Shown one piece after another: positions 1 to 9,772 of a stretch of 64,000 nt of DNA. The notes under the pieces were generated by a model. The model was not told where the DNA came from, ran no database searches, and worked only from the letters and a program-made list of their open reading frames with translations. The position numbers and the translations under genes are program-made. Origin of the DNA: Odoribacter splanchnicus DSM 20712. GTDB lineage: Bacteria; Bacteroidota; Bacteroidia; Bacteroidales; Marinifilaceae. The stretch lies in contig NC_015160.1 in NCBI RefSeq assembly GCF_000190535.1, forward strand, positions 2,604,001 to 2,668,000, given 5' to 3'. Positions within the stretch are counted from its first letter, which is position 1. Every line of letters begins with the position of its first letter.

Positions 1-2
1 TC

Positions 3-1532
3 AATACTCATCAGGCTTTGGACCGCAGTGAAAAAATTCTGCGTAATATTTACGACAATTTACCGGCCGGAATTGAACTTTACGACAAAAACGGTTTCCT
101 GATAGACCTGAATACCAAAGATATGGAAATTTTCGGAATCGCTAACAAAGAGACGGTACTAGGAGTCAATTTGTTCGAAAATCCGAATCTTCCTTTACAT
201 ATTATCGAAGCGTTGCGCCGTAAAGAAGCCATTACTTTCCGCATCAAATATCCTCTCTCTACAATCAAAAATTATTATTCATCGAAGAAAAACGGTCTTC
301 TTGAAATATACACAACTGCAACAGAACTCTACGACTCTCAGGGAAATCTGATCAATTACCTGTTAATCAATATCGACAATACCGAAATCACACAAGTATA
401 TAGCCAACTGGCAGAATTCGAAAGTTCGTTCTCTATGGTCAGCAAATTCGGCAAAATCGGATATTGTAGATTCGACATCTGGACACGTACCGGCTATGGG
501 ATCCCTCAATGGTATTATAATCTGGGAGAAGAAGCAACGACGCCCCTCTCTGAAATCATCGGTGTATACAAACATGTACACCCTGAAGACCGGGATTATA
601 TCCTGAAGTCCATCCAGCAAATGAAAGCCGGAGTAATCGAAAGCTTTTTCAAAGACTTGAGAATCACCACTGCCGAAGGCAACAAATGGACGCGGATCAA
701 TGTAATCCGTAACACAATGAACGATGATCCCCAAAAGCTGGACATGATCTGTGTCAATTATGATGTCACCGAATTGAAAGAAACCGAACAACGCCTGATC
801 GAAGCCAAAGAGCGGGCAGAAGAAAGTGATCGTTTGAAATCTGCTTTCCTCGCTAACATGAGCCATGAAATCCGGACACCCCTAAATGCAATCGTCGGTT
901 TCTCCGATTTGTTGGCCGAGTCGGACGACCGGGAAGAACGTTTCGGTTATTTGAAGATTGTACAAGAAAATAATGAATTGTTACTACAATTGATTTCAGA
1001 TATCCTCGATCTTTCTAAAATTGAAGCAGGGACTTTCAAATTTATCAACGACCGGGTAAATGTTTATCAACTCTGCAATGAGATTGTCCGGTCTTACAGT
1101 ATCAAGATTAAAAATCATCAAGTCAAATTGATATTCGATGAACAATCCCCGGTTTATTACATAACCAGTGACAAAAACAGGGTGATTCAGGTACTCTCGA
1201 ATTTCATCAACAATGCGCTGAAATTTACTTCACAAGGTACGATTACACTGGGATATGAACTCTTGCCGAATCATGAACTCAAACTCTATGTCTGTGATAC
1301 CGGCCAAGGCATTGCCGAAGAAAAACAAAAAGTCATATTCGACCGTTTCGTCAAATTAAATACTTTCGTTCAAGGTACAGGTTTAGGATTATCGATTTGC
1401 AAAAGTCTGGTAAAACAAATGGGAGGACAAATCGGTGTAAACTCCAAAGAGGGCGAAGGGTCTTGCTTTTGGTTCACCCATCCGATCTCCTTGACTCAAA
1501 CAGAGAAAAAACGGAATAATCCTGAAAATTAA
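3..1532 (+). CDS. Sensor histidine kinase, 5' end outside window
   Basis: The frame is open from base 3 and the first in-frame start, a TTG at 18, reads like the middle of a linker, so the true start lies left of the window. Counting from that TTG, two PAS-like sensor domains fill about residues 5-125 and 135-255. The HisKA helix carries the likely phosphorylated His283 in MSHEIRTPLN. The ATPase domain shows the N box NFINNALKF, then DTGQGI and GTGLGLSI. No receiver domain follows and no membrane segment is visible in the part present. Such kinases autophosphorylate on the histidine and pass the phosphate to a response regulator, and none is encoded nearby. The kinase assignment is secure; the signal is unknown. 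Confidence 0.93.
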   Translation, partial: NTHQALDRSEKILRNIYDNLPAGIELYDKNGFLIDLNTKDMEIFGIANKETVLGVNLFENPNLPLHIIEALRRKEAITFRIKYPLSTIKNYYSSKKNGLLEIYTTATELYDSQGNLINYLLINIDNTEITQVYSQLAEFESSFSMVSKFGKIGYCRFDIWTRTGYGIPQWYYNLGEEATTPLSEIIGVYKHVHPEDRDYILKSIQQMKAGVIESFFKDLRITTAEGNKWTRINVIRNTMNDDPQKLDMICVNYDVTELKETEQRLIEAKERAEESDRLKSAFLANMSHEIRTPLNAIVGFSDLLAESDDREERFGYLKIVQENNELLLQLISDILDLSKIEAGTFKFINDRVNVYQLCNEIVRSYSIKIKNHQVKLIFDEQSPVYYITSDKNRVIQVLSNFINNALKFTSQGTITLGYELLPNHELKLYVCDTGQGIAEEKQKVIFDRFVKLNTFVQGTGLGLSICKSLVKQMGGQIGVNSKEGEGSCFWFTHPISLTQTEKKRNNPEN

Positions 1533-1616
1533 AGATTTTTTGTAATTTTACCTGTTTTAGTAGGTGCAATAAGACTATATTTTTATATCTCATTTATAAA
1601 CTTAAACAAAAGTATA

Positions 1617-1703
1617 ATGTATTAAACTGATAAAAGAACAGTAATTACCCTCGATGCCGGAGGGACTAATTTTGTTTTCGGAGCTATCCGGGGCAATCAG
1701 GAT
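1617..1703 (+). other. N-terminal coding stretch of the ROK gene, cut by stop codon at codon 3
   Basis: Reading upstream from the ROK frame, an in-frame ATG lies at 1617, followed by TAT, then TAA at 1623-1625, then uninterrupted coding sequence. The codons after the stop read TDKRTVITLDAGGTNF, and LDAGGTNF is the N-terminal phosphate-binding motif every ROK protein needs. A change of AAA to TAA at codon 3 would explain it. No ATG, GTG or TTG lies between the stop and the motif, so a normal start after the stop cannot encode it. This is a real nonsense mutation, a readthrough site or a base-call error. Confidence 0.8.
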
Positions 1704-2720
1704 GTGATCAAACCGATTTCTCTTCCTTCCAATTCACATGATTTGGGTCAATGCCTGGAAACGTTGGAAAGAGGATTTCGGGAAGTAATCAACGCTCTGG
1801 ATGAAAAACCGGTAGCCATCAGCTTTGCTTTCCCCGGTCCGGCCGACTATCCCAACGGAATCATCGGCGGTTATCTGCCTAACTTCCCTTCTTTCCGGGA
1901 TGGGGTTGCCCTCGGTCCTTTTTTGGAAGACAAATTCGGGATACCTGTATTTATCAACAACGACGCAGATTTATTTGCTTACGGGGAGGCACTTGCCGGA
2001 GCATTGCCCGAAATCAACTCCAAACTGGAACGTCTGAACAGTGCCAAACGCTATAAAAATTTATTGGGATATACCTGGGGAACCGGATTCGGATTCGGAT
2101 TTACCGTCAACGGACAAATGCACATCGGAGATAACTCTTGTGTGGAGACTTTCTGCCTGAGAAATAAAAAATACCCCGACGTGATCTGTGAAGATGGTGT
2201 GGCGATCCATGCTTTAAAACGTGAATATGCCAAAAATTCCGGAGATACCGATCACAACCTCGAACCCAAAGATATGTTCGATATCGCAGAAGGGACCCGG
2301 GAGGGGAATCGGGAAGCCGTCCTAAAAACTTTTGAAGACTACGGAGAAATCGCCGGAGATGCTATGGCAACCGCAGCAACACTGATCGACGGCCTGATCG
2401 TCATCGGCGGCGGAATTACCGCAGCCCGTAAATATATCATGCCTGCTTTATTAAAAGAAATGAGGGGACAACTACAACGCATGAACGGTGAAACCATTAG
2501 CCGGCTTCAGTTTAAAGTATACGACCTGGATGATTTCAATGAATTCGTCGAATTTGCCAAAGGAGGGTCCCGCGAACTGAAAATATACGGAACCGATAAA
2601 TCAGTAGTCTACGACCCTATGAAACGCATCGGTATCACCATCTCAAAACTGGGTGCCAGCCGTGCCATCTCACTCGGAGCATACGCCTTCGCTTTACAAC
2701 AAATCGATAGACAGGAGTGA
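1704..2720 (+). CDS. ROK-family protein (sugar kinase-like), probably N-terminally truncated
   Basis: The body of a ROK (repressor, ORF, kinase) protein, a family of cytoplasmic sugar kinases and regulators. The visible open frame begins at GTG 1704. The intact gene would start at ATG 1617 and encode about 367 residues, but a TAA at 1623 interrupts it. Downstream family signals are intact: FINNDADLFAYGEAL near residue 80, a glycine-rich GTGFGFGF stretch near 130, and IVIGGG near 235. Without the DAGGT motif encoded upstream of GTG 1704 the product should not bind ATP normally. The substrate cannot be told. The end abuts the octamer repeat and the next gene faces it. Confidence 0.8.
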   Translation: MIKPISLPSNSHDLGQCLETLERGFREVINALDEKPVAISFAFPGPADYPNGIIGGYLPNFPSFRDGVALGPFLEDKFGIPVFINNDADLFAYGEALAGALPEINSKLERLNSAKRYKNLLGYTWGTGFGFGFTVNGQMHIGDNSCVETFCLRNKKYPDVICEDGVAIHALKREYAKNSGDTDHNLEPKDMFDIAEGTREGNREAVLKTFEDYGEIAGDAMATAATLIDGLIVIGGGITAARKYIMPALLKEMRGQLQRMNGETISRLQFKVYDLDDFNEFVEFAKGGSRELKIYGTDKSVVYDPMKRIGITISKLGASRAISLGAYAFALQQIDRQE

Positions 2721-2739
2721 AGAGTTGAGAGAGTTAAAA

Positions 2740-2819
2740 GAGTTGCTGAGTTGCTGAGTTGCTGAGTTGCTGAGTTGCTGAGTTGCTGAGTTACTGAGTT
2801 ACTGAGTTACTGAGTTATT
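2740..2819 (+). repeat. Tandem octamer repeat, left arm of an inverted pair
   Basis: Ten consecutive 8-bp units: six GAGTTGCT (2740-2787), three GAGTTACT (2788-2811) and one GAGTTATT (2812-2819), followed by decaying copies to about 2850. The array starts just after the ROK stop codon. Bases 2731-2760 are perfectly complementary to 3030-3059, so a transcript from either side could fold into a long stem. The roughly 140 bases between the two arms show no gene or other clear signal. Confidence 0.9.
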
Positions 2820-2993
2820 GAGTTGAAAGAGATACTGAGTTGAAAAGAGTTGATGAATGACTAAATTGCCATGCTGTTGATCTGGGAAAATTTGTGAAAG
2901 GAAGGTAAATTTAAGTATTATTTGAATCATTCTGTTATTGGGATTAAATAATCGGTATCTAAAAAATTCTTCTGATCCAACCATCTATACCCC

Positions 2994-3070
2994 TTCAACT
3001 CTTTCAACTCTATAACTCAACAACTCAGTAACTCAGCAACTCAGCAACTCTTTTAACTCAACAACTCTCT
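2994..3070 (-). repeat. Octamer repeat, right arm of the inverted pair
   Basis: The same GAGTT-based octamers written on the minus strand, running into the last codons and stop of the DUF2721 gene. Bases 3030-3059 form a perfect 30-bp inverted match to 2731-2760. With the left arm it separates two converging genes and may work as a two-way terminator (inference). Confidence 0.88.
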
Positions 3071-3474
3071 TCCCCCTCCTTTTTAATTTTTACATTATCC
3101 AATCGGTATTCAAGTGCCTTCACCGATATCAGTAACTCACGGATAGAGATAGCGAGAGAAATCACCAACAAGAGTAAAGCCACTCCGAAGGTATATACAG
3201 CAACCAATTGCCATCCCACATAGATAAACAGCGTACAAACCACGCACAACAGCAAGCTGGATACTCCGAAAATTTGCATCGAGCGAGCCATATACAACCT
3301 TTTCCGCAAATTGTCGATCTGCCGTTGTGCCATAGGGGTCGGATTTTGTTCGTGTTCTGTTTTCAAGCTCCTGATCACCGATGCATAAGCCAAAAAACGA
3401 TTCGTATAAGCCAACATAATCAACGAAATCGCCGAGAACAAAATCGAAGGTGTCGTCAGGGTCAGTTCTTCCAT
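3058..3474 (-). CDS. DUF2721 family membrane protein
   Basis: A 138-residue integral membrane protein of the DUF2721 family. It has a hydrophobic segment near residues 7-28, a charged stretch (about 38-60, SLKTEHEQNP then QRQIDNLRKRL), and two further hydrophobic segments near 66-88 and 92-112. The family is widespread in Bacteroidetes and has no assigned function. The last four codons and the stop lie inside the octamer repeat, so the C-terminal GEESC is partly written by repeat DNA. A terminator for the upstream zwf gene separates the two genes. Confidence 0.8.
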   Translation of the reverse strand: MEELTLTTPSILFSAISLIMLAYTNRFLAYASVIRSLKTEHEQNPTPMAQRQIDNLRKRLYMARSMQIFGVSSLLLCVVCTLFIYVGWQLVAVYTFGVALLLLVISLAISIRELLISVKALEYRLDNVKIKKEGEESC

Positions 3475-3503
3475 AAAATTTACGGTGAAAACAGGTAAAA
3501 ACA

Positions 3504-3542
3504 GATAAAACGGGAAAACAGTTCTCTTGTTCCCGTTTTATC
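3504..3542 (-). terminator. Intrinsic terminator after zwf
   Basis: A perfect 13-bp stem (3504-3516 with 3530-3542, GATAAAACGGGAA and its complement) with a 13-base loop. On the minus strand it lies 12 bases past the zwf stop and is followed by a short T-rich tail. Confidence 0.8.
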
Positions 3543-3554
3543 TATCGTTACCTT

Positions 3555-5018
3555 TTATAATGAATAATGCAATAACCATTTCCGTTCTTCAGGCCCATTA
3601 CTACCGGCAGGATAGAAAGTTAACCCTTTGGCCGGATCTTTGGCCCATTCTTTCAGGATTGGATCGATAAAACGCCAGCTTAATTCCAGGGCATCCGTGC
3701 GGGTATACAAAGTAGAATCCCCTTGCATCGCATCCAGCAACAAACGCTCGTAAGCATTAGCAATATAGGTATTACACAACGAATCATAAGCGAAATTCAT
3801 GCTCACCTGTTTAACTTCGAAGAACGATCCCGGAACTTTCAACCCGAATTTCAACGAAATACTTTCCGGCGAATCCACTTTCAGTATCAACTCATTACAA
3901 GAAGAACGGGGACAAATTCCGCTGAACAAACGATGCGGAACATTCTTGAAATGAATCACGATTTCAGACCGGGATTCTTGCATGCGTTTCCCCGTATAAA
4001 AATAGAAAGGTACCCCTCCCCAACGCCAATTATCTATAAAAAAGCGCATAGCGATATACGTCTCTGTCGTAGAATCCGCCGCAACTCCATTTTCCTCCCG
4101 GTAGCCGACCACACTCTCCTCTCCTGCTTTTCCGGCAATATACTGTCCCCGAATCACATCATTGGGTGACAGGGGATGCAAAGCCCTGAACACCTTCGCC
4201 ACTTCATCGCGCATCAGGTTGGCATCGAAAGCCGAAGGAGCTTCCATAGCAACGAACCCCATCAACTGCATCAGGTGATTTTGTATCATATCCCGCAATG
4301 CTCCGGCCCCTTCATAATATTTTCCCCGGTTTTCTACCCCTAATTTTTCAGCCGCATAAATTTCGATAGAATCGATGTAATTCCGATTCCACAACGACTC
4401 GAAAATCTGGTTGGCAAACCGAAGCACGAGTATATTCTGTACCGTCTCTTTCCCCAGGAAATGATCGATCCGGTAAATATCTTCTTCGTCGAAGATCGAA
4501 CACAGTTGTTTATTCAGTGCTTGTGCCGTTTCCAAACTGCTCCCGAAAGGTTTCTCGACGATAATCCGCCTCCAACCTCCTTCTTCCGACGCTTTATTCA
4601 ATTTACTTTTACGCAGCGCTTCTGCAATCGGGCCATATTTTTGCGGTGGAGTCGCCAGGTAAAAAATCAGATGATCCGGAATATCTTTTGCTTTCCGTAA
4701 TTCGGCAATCTTCTCAACCAGCAAATGATACTCGGCCGCTTCATCCGAATTGAATCCTAAATAATGTACCCTTTCCAGAAAAGCATCCAATTGTTTAGCC
4801 TCAGGATGTTTCCCTTTCAAAAAAGCCTTCAGATTATCTTTCTGCTGTATCCGGAATTCCTCATCCGAGAAAGGAGTCCTCGCAACACCTAAAATCACAA
4901 AATTTTCAGGCAGCATATCCCGAGCAAACAACTCATACAACGAAGGCAATAATTTACGTTTCGTCAAATCTCCGGAAGCCCCGAAAATGACCAATATTTG
5001 TCCATCTGGTTTTATCAT
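3555..5018 (-). CDS. zwf: Glucose-6-phosphate 1-dehydrogenase
   Basis: Oxidises glucose 6-phosphate to 6-phosphogluconolactone with NAD(P)+, the first step of the oxidative pentose phosphate pathway, in the cytoplasm. The 487 residues match the usual bacterial length. The nucleotide-binding motif GASGDLTKRK is at 13-22, EKPFGS at 155-160, and the active-site signature RIDHFLGKE at 183-191 contains the substrate-binding lysine (190). It lies 33 bases downstream of gnd on the same strand, so the two form an operon, with a strong terminator after zwf. No lactonase gene (pgl) follows, although gnd-zwf-pgl is common in Bacteroides relatives. Confidence 0.97.
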   Translation of the reverse strand: MIKPDGQILVIFGASGDLTKRKLLPSLYELFARDMLPENFVILGVARTPFSDEEFRIQQKDNLKAFLKGKHPEAKQLDAFLERVHYLGFNSDEAAEYHLLVEKIAELRKAKDIPDHLIFYLATPPQKYGPIAEALRKSKLNKASEEGGWRRIIVEKPFGSSLETAQALNKQLCSIFDEEDIYRIDHFLGKETVQNILVLRFANQIFESLWNRNYIDSIEIYAAEKLGVENRGKYYEGAGALRDMIQNHLMQLMGFVAMEAPSAFDANLMRDEVAKVFRALHPLSPNDVIRGQYIAGKAGEESVVGYREENGVAADSTTETYIAMRFFIDNWRWGGVPFYFYTGKRMQESRSEIVIHFKNVPHRLFSGICPRSSCNELILKVDSPESISLKFGLKVPGSFFEVKQVSMNFAYDSLCNTYIANAYERLLLDAMQGDSTLYTRTDALELSWRFIDPILKEWAKDPAKGLTFYPAGSNGPEERKWLLHYSL

Positions 5019-5051
5019 AATCCTCGATTAATAACTTTTAAACTTCATCTA

Positions 5052-6509
5052 CTAAGCATTATAAGTTCCTGAAACATTCCCTCCCGTTTCATTCCAATCG
5101 GTATGGAAAAATTGTCCTCTCTCCATATCTGTCCTTTCATACGTATGAGCACCGAAATAATCCCGTTGCGCCTGAATCAGATTTGCAGAAGAACGTTCTG
5201 TCCGCAAACCGTCGAAATATGTCAAAGCGGCAGCCATGCAAGGAATCGGAATGCCACTCAACAGACAGTCGGCCGTAATCTTTCTCCATGCAGGCAAAGC
5301 CTCGAGTATTCGGTTTCGGAAAAAATCGTCGAAAAGTAAGTTTTCCAAACCGGGTAAAGCGTGATAAGCCCGGGTAATTTGCTCCAGAAAAACGGAACGG
5401 ATAATACAGCCCTTCCGCCAAATTTTAGCCAACATGCCGTAATCTAAATTCCATTGATAATGCTCGGAAGCTTTTTTCAACAAAGAGAATCCCTGTGCAT
5501 AAGAAATCAATTTCGAAGCATATAGGGCGTGTCGCAATAAATCCGGTAAACCGGCATGTTCATGAATATCATTATTTTCACTTCGATACAGAGCCGACGC
5601 CTTCGAGCGTTCGTCGGCCATGGCCGAGAGGAAACGGGCATGTACCGCCTCTGTGATCAAAGTCAACGGATCGCTTTCCTCAAGAGCAGCTTCGGCAGTC
5701 CACTTACCGGTACCCTTTTGTCCGGCAATATCCAAAATACGATCCAGTAAATATCCTCCGTCCGTATCTCTTACCCGGCAAATATCGGCCGTAATTCCAA
5801 TCAGATAACTATTGAGTTCCCCTTTATTCCATCCGGCAAAAATATCGGCAATCTCGTCATTCTCCAACTGTCCGTATTTCCGCAACATAAAATAACTCTC
5901 AGCGATCAATTGCATATCTCCGTACTCGATTCCATTATGCACCATTTTTACATAATGCCCGGCCCCACCGCTTCCTATCCATTCACAACAAGGCGTACCG
6001 TCATCCAATTTGGCAGCGATCCCCTGCAGTAAATCCTTCACCAGCGGCCAGGCTGCCGGAGAACCGCCTGGCATTACCGAGGGGCCTGTCAAAGCTCCGA
6101 TTTCTCCACCCGAAATCCCCGTTCCCACATAAAGCATTCCCCGGGCCTCCACCTCTTTCACCCGCCGTTCCGTGTCCCTAAAATCGGAATTTCCTCCATC
6201 GATAATGACATCTCCCGGCTCGAGATGAGGTAACAATTCCTGAATCATCTCATCGACCGGAGCTCCGGCCCGGATCATCATCATCACCTTCCTCGGCCGC
6301 TTCAGGGAAGCAACTAACTCCGGAATCGAGTAAGTAGCGATAAAATGTTTACCTGCACCACGGCCACGAAGAAAACGATCGACCACATTTTCTTTCCCGG
6401 GATGTAAACGGTTAAATACCGAAACTGTAAATCCCTTACTCTCGAAGTTGAGTGCCAGGTTTTCCCCCATCACTGCCAGGCCGATCAAACCAATATCAGA
6501 TGTATGCAT
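5052..6509 (-). CDS. gnd: 6-phosphogluconate dehydrogenase, decarboxylating
   Basis: Converts 6-phosphogluconate to ribulose 5-phosphate, CO2 and NAD(P)H. The 485 residues match the long bacterial form. Visible signals are GLAVMGENLA at 10-19 (dinucleotide binding), IIDGGNSDF at 102-110, GISGGEIGALTGPSVMPGG near 131-149, and KMVHNGIEYGD with catalytic Lys188 and Glu195. It is the first gene of the gnd-zwf operon. The roughly 200 bases upstream are AT-rich and probably hold the promoter, but I see no clean consensus there. Confidence 0.97.
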   Translation of the reverse strand: MHTSDIGLIGLAVMGENLALNFESKGFTVSVFNRLHPGKENVVDRFLRGRGAGKHFIATYSIPELVASLKRPRKVMMMIRAGAPVDEMIQELLPHLEPGDVIIDGGNSDFRDTERRVKEVEARGMLYVGTGISGGEIGALTGPSVMPGGSPAAWPLVKDLLQGIAAKLDDGTPCCEWIGSGGAGHYVKMVHNGIEYGDMQLIAESYFMLRKYGQLENDEIADIFAGWNKGELNSYLIGITADICRVRDTDGGYLLDRILDIAGQKGTGKWTAEAALEESDPLTLITEAVHARFLSAMADERSKASALYRSENNDIHEHAGLPDLLRHALYASKLISYAQGFSLLKKASEHYQWNLDYGMLAKIWRKGCIIRSVFLEQITRAYHALPGLENLLFDDFFRNRILEALPAWRKITADCLLSGIPIPCMAAALTYFDGLRTERSSANLIQAQRDYFGAHTYERTDMERGQFFHTDWNETGGNVSGTYNA

Positions 6510-6706
6510 ATAGATAATATTTATAAGTTTATATACGATATAAATAAGATTTTTATAAATATAAAGGAAATTTGCAAATATCGCCCCTTAGAAATTAAAA
6601 AAATATTGTTAAAACTCATTTTTCCCTCAACGGCCTATCCGAATTTTACGATAAAGAAAGCCCAAGGTTACTTTCACCCCGGACCTCCGAAACAGTCCTG
6701 GCACAT

Positions 6707-6751
6707 AAAAAAAACGGTAACAACAGTCTGTATCCAGAACCGTTGTTACCG
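6707..6751 (-). terminator. Intrinsic terminator after clpB
   Basis: A 10-bp perfect stem (CGGTAACAAC at 6715-6724 with its complement at 6742-6751) and a 17-base loop. On the minus strand it is followed by eight T (6707-6714 on the plus strand). It lies just downstream of the clpB stop. Confidence 0.88.
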
Positions 6752-6769
6752 TCTCCTTTAGCGTTACCG

Positions 6770-9361
6770 TTATTTATTAGTAAAGACAATATGATCGTCT
6801 TTCACATCGATTACAATCTGGTTGTCTTTGGTAATCTTTTCTGCCAGAATCTGTTTAGACAGGTCGTTCAGCAAATTCCGCTGGATCACCCGTTTCACAG
6901 GCCGGGCACCGAATTGAGGGTCATACCCTTCCTGAGCTATCCATTCCACAGCTTTATCGGTAACCTCGATAGTAATACTGTTGTTAGCCAACATCTTCTG
7001 CAATGATTTCACTTGCAAGCGGACAATATCCACAATCTCGTTCTTCTGTAAGGGGGTAAACATAATCACCTCATCGATACGGTTGAGGAACTCCGGACGT
7101 ATGGTTTGTTTCAGCAATTCATATACCTCATTATTGGTAGTCTCCAATACCTGATCACGGTTCTTCTCATTCAGGTCTTTCAATCTTTCCTGAATAATAT
7201 GAGCGCCGATATTCGAAGTCATGATAACAATGGTATTTTTAAAATCTACAGTACGTCCTTTATTATCGGTCAAACGACCATCGTCGAGCACTTGCAGCAG
7301 GATATTGAACACATCGGGATGTGCTTTCTCGATCTCATCCAACAGCACCACCGAATAAGGTTTCCGCCGTACTGCTTCGGTCAACTGTCCACCTTCGTCA
7401 TATCCGATATATCCCGGAGGAGCTCCGATCAATCGGGATACAGAGTGTTTCTCCTGGTATTCCGACATATCGATACGGGTCATCTGCGTCTCATCGTCGA
7501 ATAAAAACTCTGCCAATGCCTTCGCTAACTCGGTTTTACCCACTCCGGTAGTTCCCAGGAAGATAAATGACCCGATCGGCCGACGGGCATCCTGTAACCC
7601 TGCCCTATTTCGCCGGACAGCATCGGCCAAAGCAGCGATAGCCACTTCTTGCCCCACTACCCGCTTATGCAATTCCTCTTCCAAATGTAATAACTTCGTC
7701 CGCTCACTTTGCATCATCCGGTTGACTGGAATACCTGTCCATTTCGAAACTACAGCAGCGATATCGTCGGAGGTCACCTCTTCACGGATCAGGGATTCAC
7801 CATGTTTCATATCGGCTAATTTTTTCTTAACCACCTCGATCCGTTGTTCGGCTTCCTTGATTTTACCGTAACGCAATTCGGCCACCTTACCATAGTCACC
7901 CTCCCGCTCTGCACGACTTGCTTCGAATTTATACTGTTCGATAGCATCCTTATTTTTCTGTATCTCATCAATCAGAGAACGCTCAGACTCCCATTGTGCC
8001 CTGAGTTTTGTACGTTCATCGTTCAAATCGGCCAATTCTTTCTGGATATCCGACAATTTTTTGCTGGTTCCTTCCCGTTTCAGGGCTTCCTTCTCGATTT
8101 CCAATTGCTGGATCTTCCGGTCGAGTTCATCGATTTCTTCCGGCACCGAATTCATCTCTAGCCGCAATTTGGCTGCAGCCTCATCGACCAGGTCGATAGC
8201 CTTATCCGGGAGGAAACGATCGGAAATATACCGGTGGGACAATTCCACTGAAGCGATAATCGCATCGTCGGTAATTCTCACCTTATGGTGATTTTCATAT
8301 TTCTCTTTCAGCCCCCTCATAATACTGATAGCACTCATCACATCCGGTTCGTCGATCATCACCTTCTGGAAACGACGCTCCAACGCTTTGTCCTGTTCGA
8401 AATACTTCTGATATTCATTCAGGGTCGTCGCTCCGATAGCTCTCAGATCACCACGTGCCAAAGCCGGTTTCAAAATATTGGCAGCATCCATAGCACCTTC
8501 CGACTTTCCGGCTCCGACCAAAGTATGAATCTCATCGATAAATAAGATAATCTCGCCTTCGGAAGCCAGCACTTCGTTGACCACTGCCTTCAAACGCTCT
8601 TCGAATTCACCTTTATATTTAGCTCCGGCGATCAATGCACCCATATCCAGCGAAAAAATCTGTTTCGAAGCCAGATTGGAAGGGACATCCCCATTCACAA
8701 TACGCTGTGCCAATCCTTCGGCAATCGCTGTTTTACCTACACCCGGTTCACCGATCAGTATCGGATTATTCTTCGTACGGCGTGATAAAATCTGCAACAC
8801 CCGCCGTATCTCATCGTCCCGCCCGATCACCGGATCTAATTTACCGTTCCGTGCACGTTCGTTCAAATTTATAGCATACCGCCCCAAGGCATCATAACTC
8901 TCTTCTGCCGATTGAGAGTTGACTTTCGATCCTTTCCGAAGCTCCGCAATCGCTTCTTTGGTCTCTTTCTCTGTCAAACCGCTATCTTTCAACAATTGAG
9001 CCACCTGATCCCGGTTATCCAGTAATCCCAATAAGATGTGTTCCAGCGAAATATACTGGTCACCCATGTCTTTCGCCAAACGGGTCGCCTTCTCCAGCGC
9101 TTTGTTACTATCCGGCGATAAGTATACTTCTCCGCCCGAAACCCTGGGATAGCTATCGATAATCCGGTCGAGTGCCGATAACAGATTATGGCTATTGACG
9201 CCCAGTTTATTGAAAATAAAATGAGTAACATTCTCACCGACATTGATCACGGCTTTCAATAAATGCCCGGTCTCGATGGCCTGTTGCCCTTTACTCTGCG
9301 CAAGCTGTACTGCATTTTGCAAAGCCTCCTGCGACTTGATCGTATAATTATTTGTATTCAT
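6770..9361 (-). CDS. clpB: ATP-dependent chaperone ClpB
   Basis: Hexameric AAA+ disaggregase that works with DnaK to pull proteins out of aggregates. At 863 residues it is full length. It has a Clp N-domain repeat (about 1-145), a first ATPase module with Walker A GEPGVGKT at 204-211 and Walker [14 protein letters not shown], a long coiled-coil middle domain (about 410-530) that marks ClpB rather than ClpA/ClpC, and a second ATPase module with [16 protein letters not shown] and [14 protein letters not shown]. It is transcribed alone, with its own terminator. Upstream there is a partial promoter-like TTTG, but no spacing match clear enough to call. Confidence 0.98.
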   Translation of the reverse strand: MNTNNYTIKSQEALQNAVQLAQSKGQQAIETGHLLKAVINVGENVTHFIFNKLGVNSHNLLSALDRIIDSYPRVSGGEVYLSPDSNKALEKATRLAKDMGDQYISLEHILLGLLDNRDQVAQLLKDSGLTEKETKEAIAELRKGSKVNSQSAEESYDALGRYAINLNERARNGKLDPVIGRDDEIRRVLQILSRRTKNNPILIGEPGVGKTAIAEGLAQRIVNGDVPSNLASKQIFSLDMGALIAGAKYKGEFEERLKAVVNEVLASEGEIILFIDEIHTLVGAGKSEGAMDAANILKPALARGDLRAIGATTLNEYQKYFEQDKALERRFQKVMIDEPDVMSAISIMRGLKEKYENHHKVRITDDAIIASVELSHRYISDRFLPDKAIDLVDEAAAKLRLEMNSVPEEIDELDRKIQQLEIEKEALKREGTSKKLSDIQKELADLNDERTKLRAQWESERSLIDEIQKNKDAIEQYKFEASRAEREGDYGKVAELRYGKIKEAEQRIEVVKKKLADMKHGESLIREEVTSDDIAAVVSKWTGIPVNRMMQSERTKLLHLEEELHKRVVGQEVAIAALADAVRRNRAGLQDARRPIGSFIFLGTTGVGKTELAKALAEFLFDDETQMTRIDMSEYQEKHSVSRLIGAPPGYIGYDEGGQLTEAVRRKPYSVVLLDEIEKAHPDVFNILLQVLDDGRLTDNKGRTVDFKNTIVIMTSNIGAHIIQERLKDLNEKNRDQVLETTNNEVYELLKQTIRPEFLNRIDEVIMFTPLQKNEIVDIVRLQVKSLQKMLANNSITIEVTDKAVEWIAQEGYDPQFGARPVKRVIQRNLLNDLSKQILAEKITKDNQIVIDVKDDHIVFTNK

Positions 9362-9560
9362 TGTCTATCTCTCCTTTCACTTATAGAGGATTACAAATCT
9401 TATACCGATTCTCCGAATGAAAGGTTTCAGCAAATTTTTTATCATTATTTTGTCAAATTGACACAATCAATGCAAATATTCAAGACAAAACGACAGCCTT
9501 TAAACCAATAGAACAAAATGACCGGCCTACTGTCTTCCTTGATCCGGCCCGACAATTTAT

Positions 9561-9772
9561 CCGGGTTTTATACTGTCAGACCGGGTCCCCGAACACGAAC
9601 ACCTCCGCCTAACGTTATTACTGAATCGTAGATTAGTCTTGATTTAAGAAAGATTATTCTCACTGGAAATAATCCGGAGAGTCCAGCTTTCTATTGCTGC
9701 AAATTTCCGCTTATATTTTCTTGGCCGATTAGCTCTGCCGTGAAATGAAGGGTTTTATGCCGGAAGACCATT
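9561..9772. repeat. Pieces of a dispersed intergenic repeat
   Basis: Within the gene-free stretch 9362-10000, three blocks match the repeat region near 41650-42020. Bases 9561-9584 match 41651-41674 in the same direction. Bases 9584-9621 match the reverse strand of 41975-42012 with about 4 differences in 38. Bases 9746-9772 match the reverse strand of 41788-41814 with one difference in 27. No protein is supported here. The remaining parts (9362-9560 and 9773-10000) show nothing I can name apart from the clpB upstream region. Confidence 0.75.

Noticed and set aside
363..866. A 167-codon minus-strand frame inside the sensor kinase
   Set aside because: It lies wholly opposite the PAS and HisKA coding sequence, which has intact domain motifs; no motif supports the antisense frame.
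2740..3070. Regular short repeats that could suggest a CRISPR array
   Set aside because: The units are contiguous octamers without unique spacers, and no cas genes are in the window.
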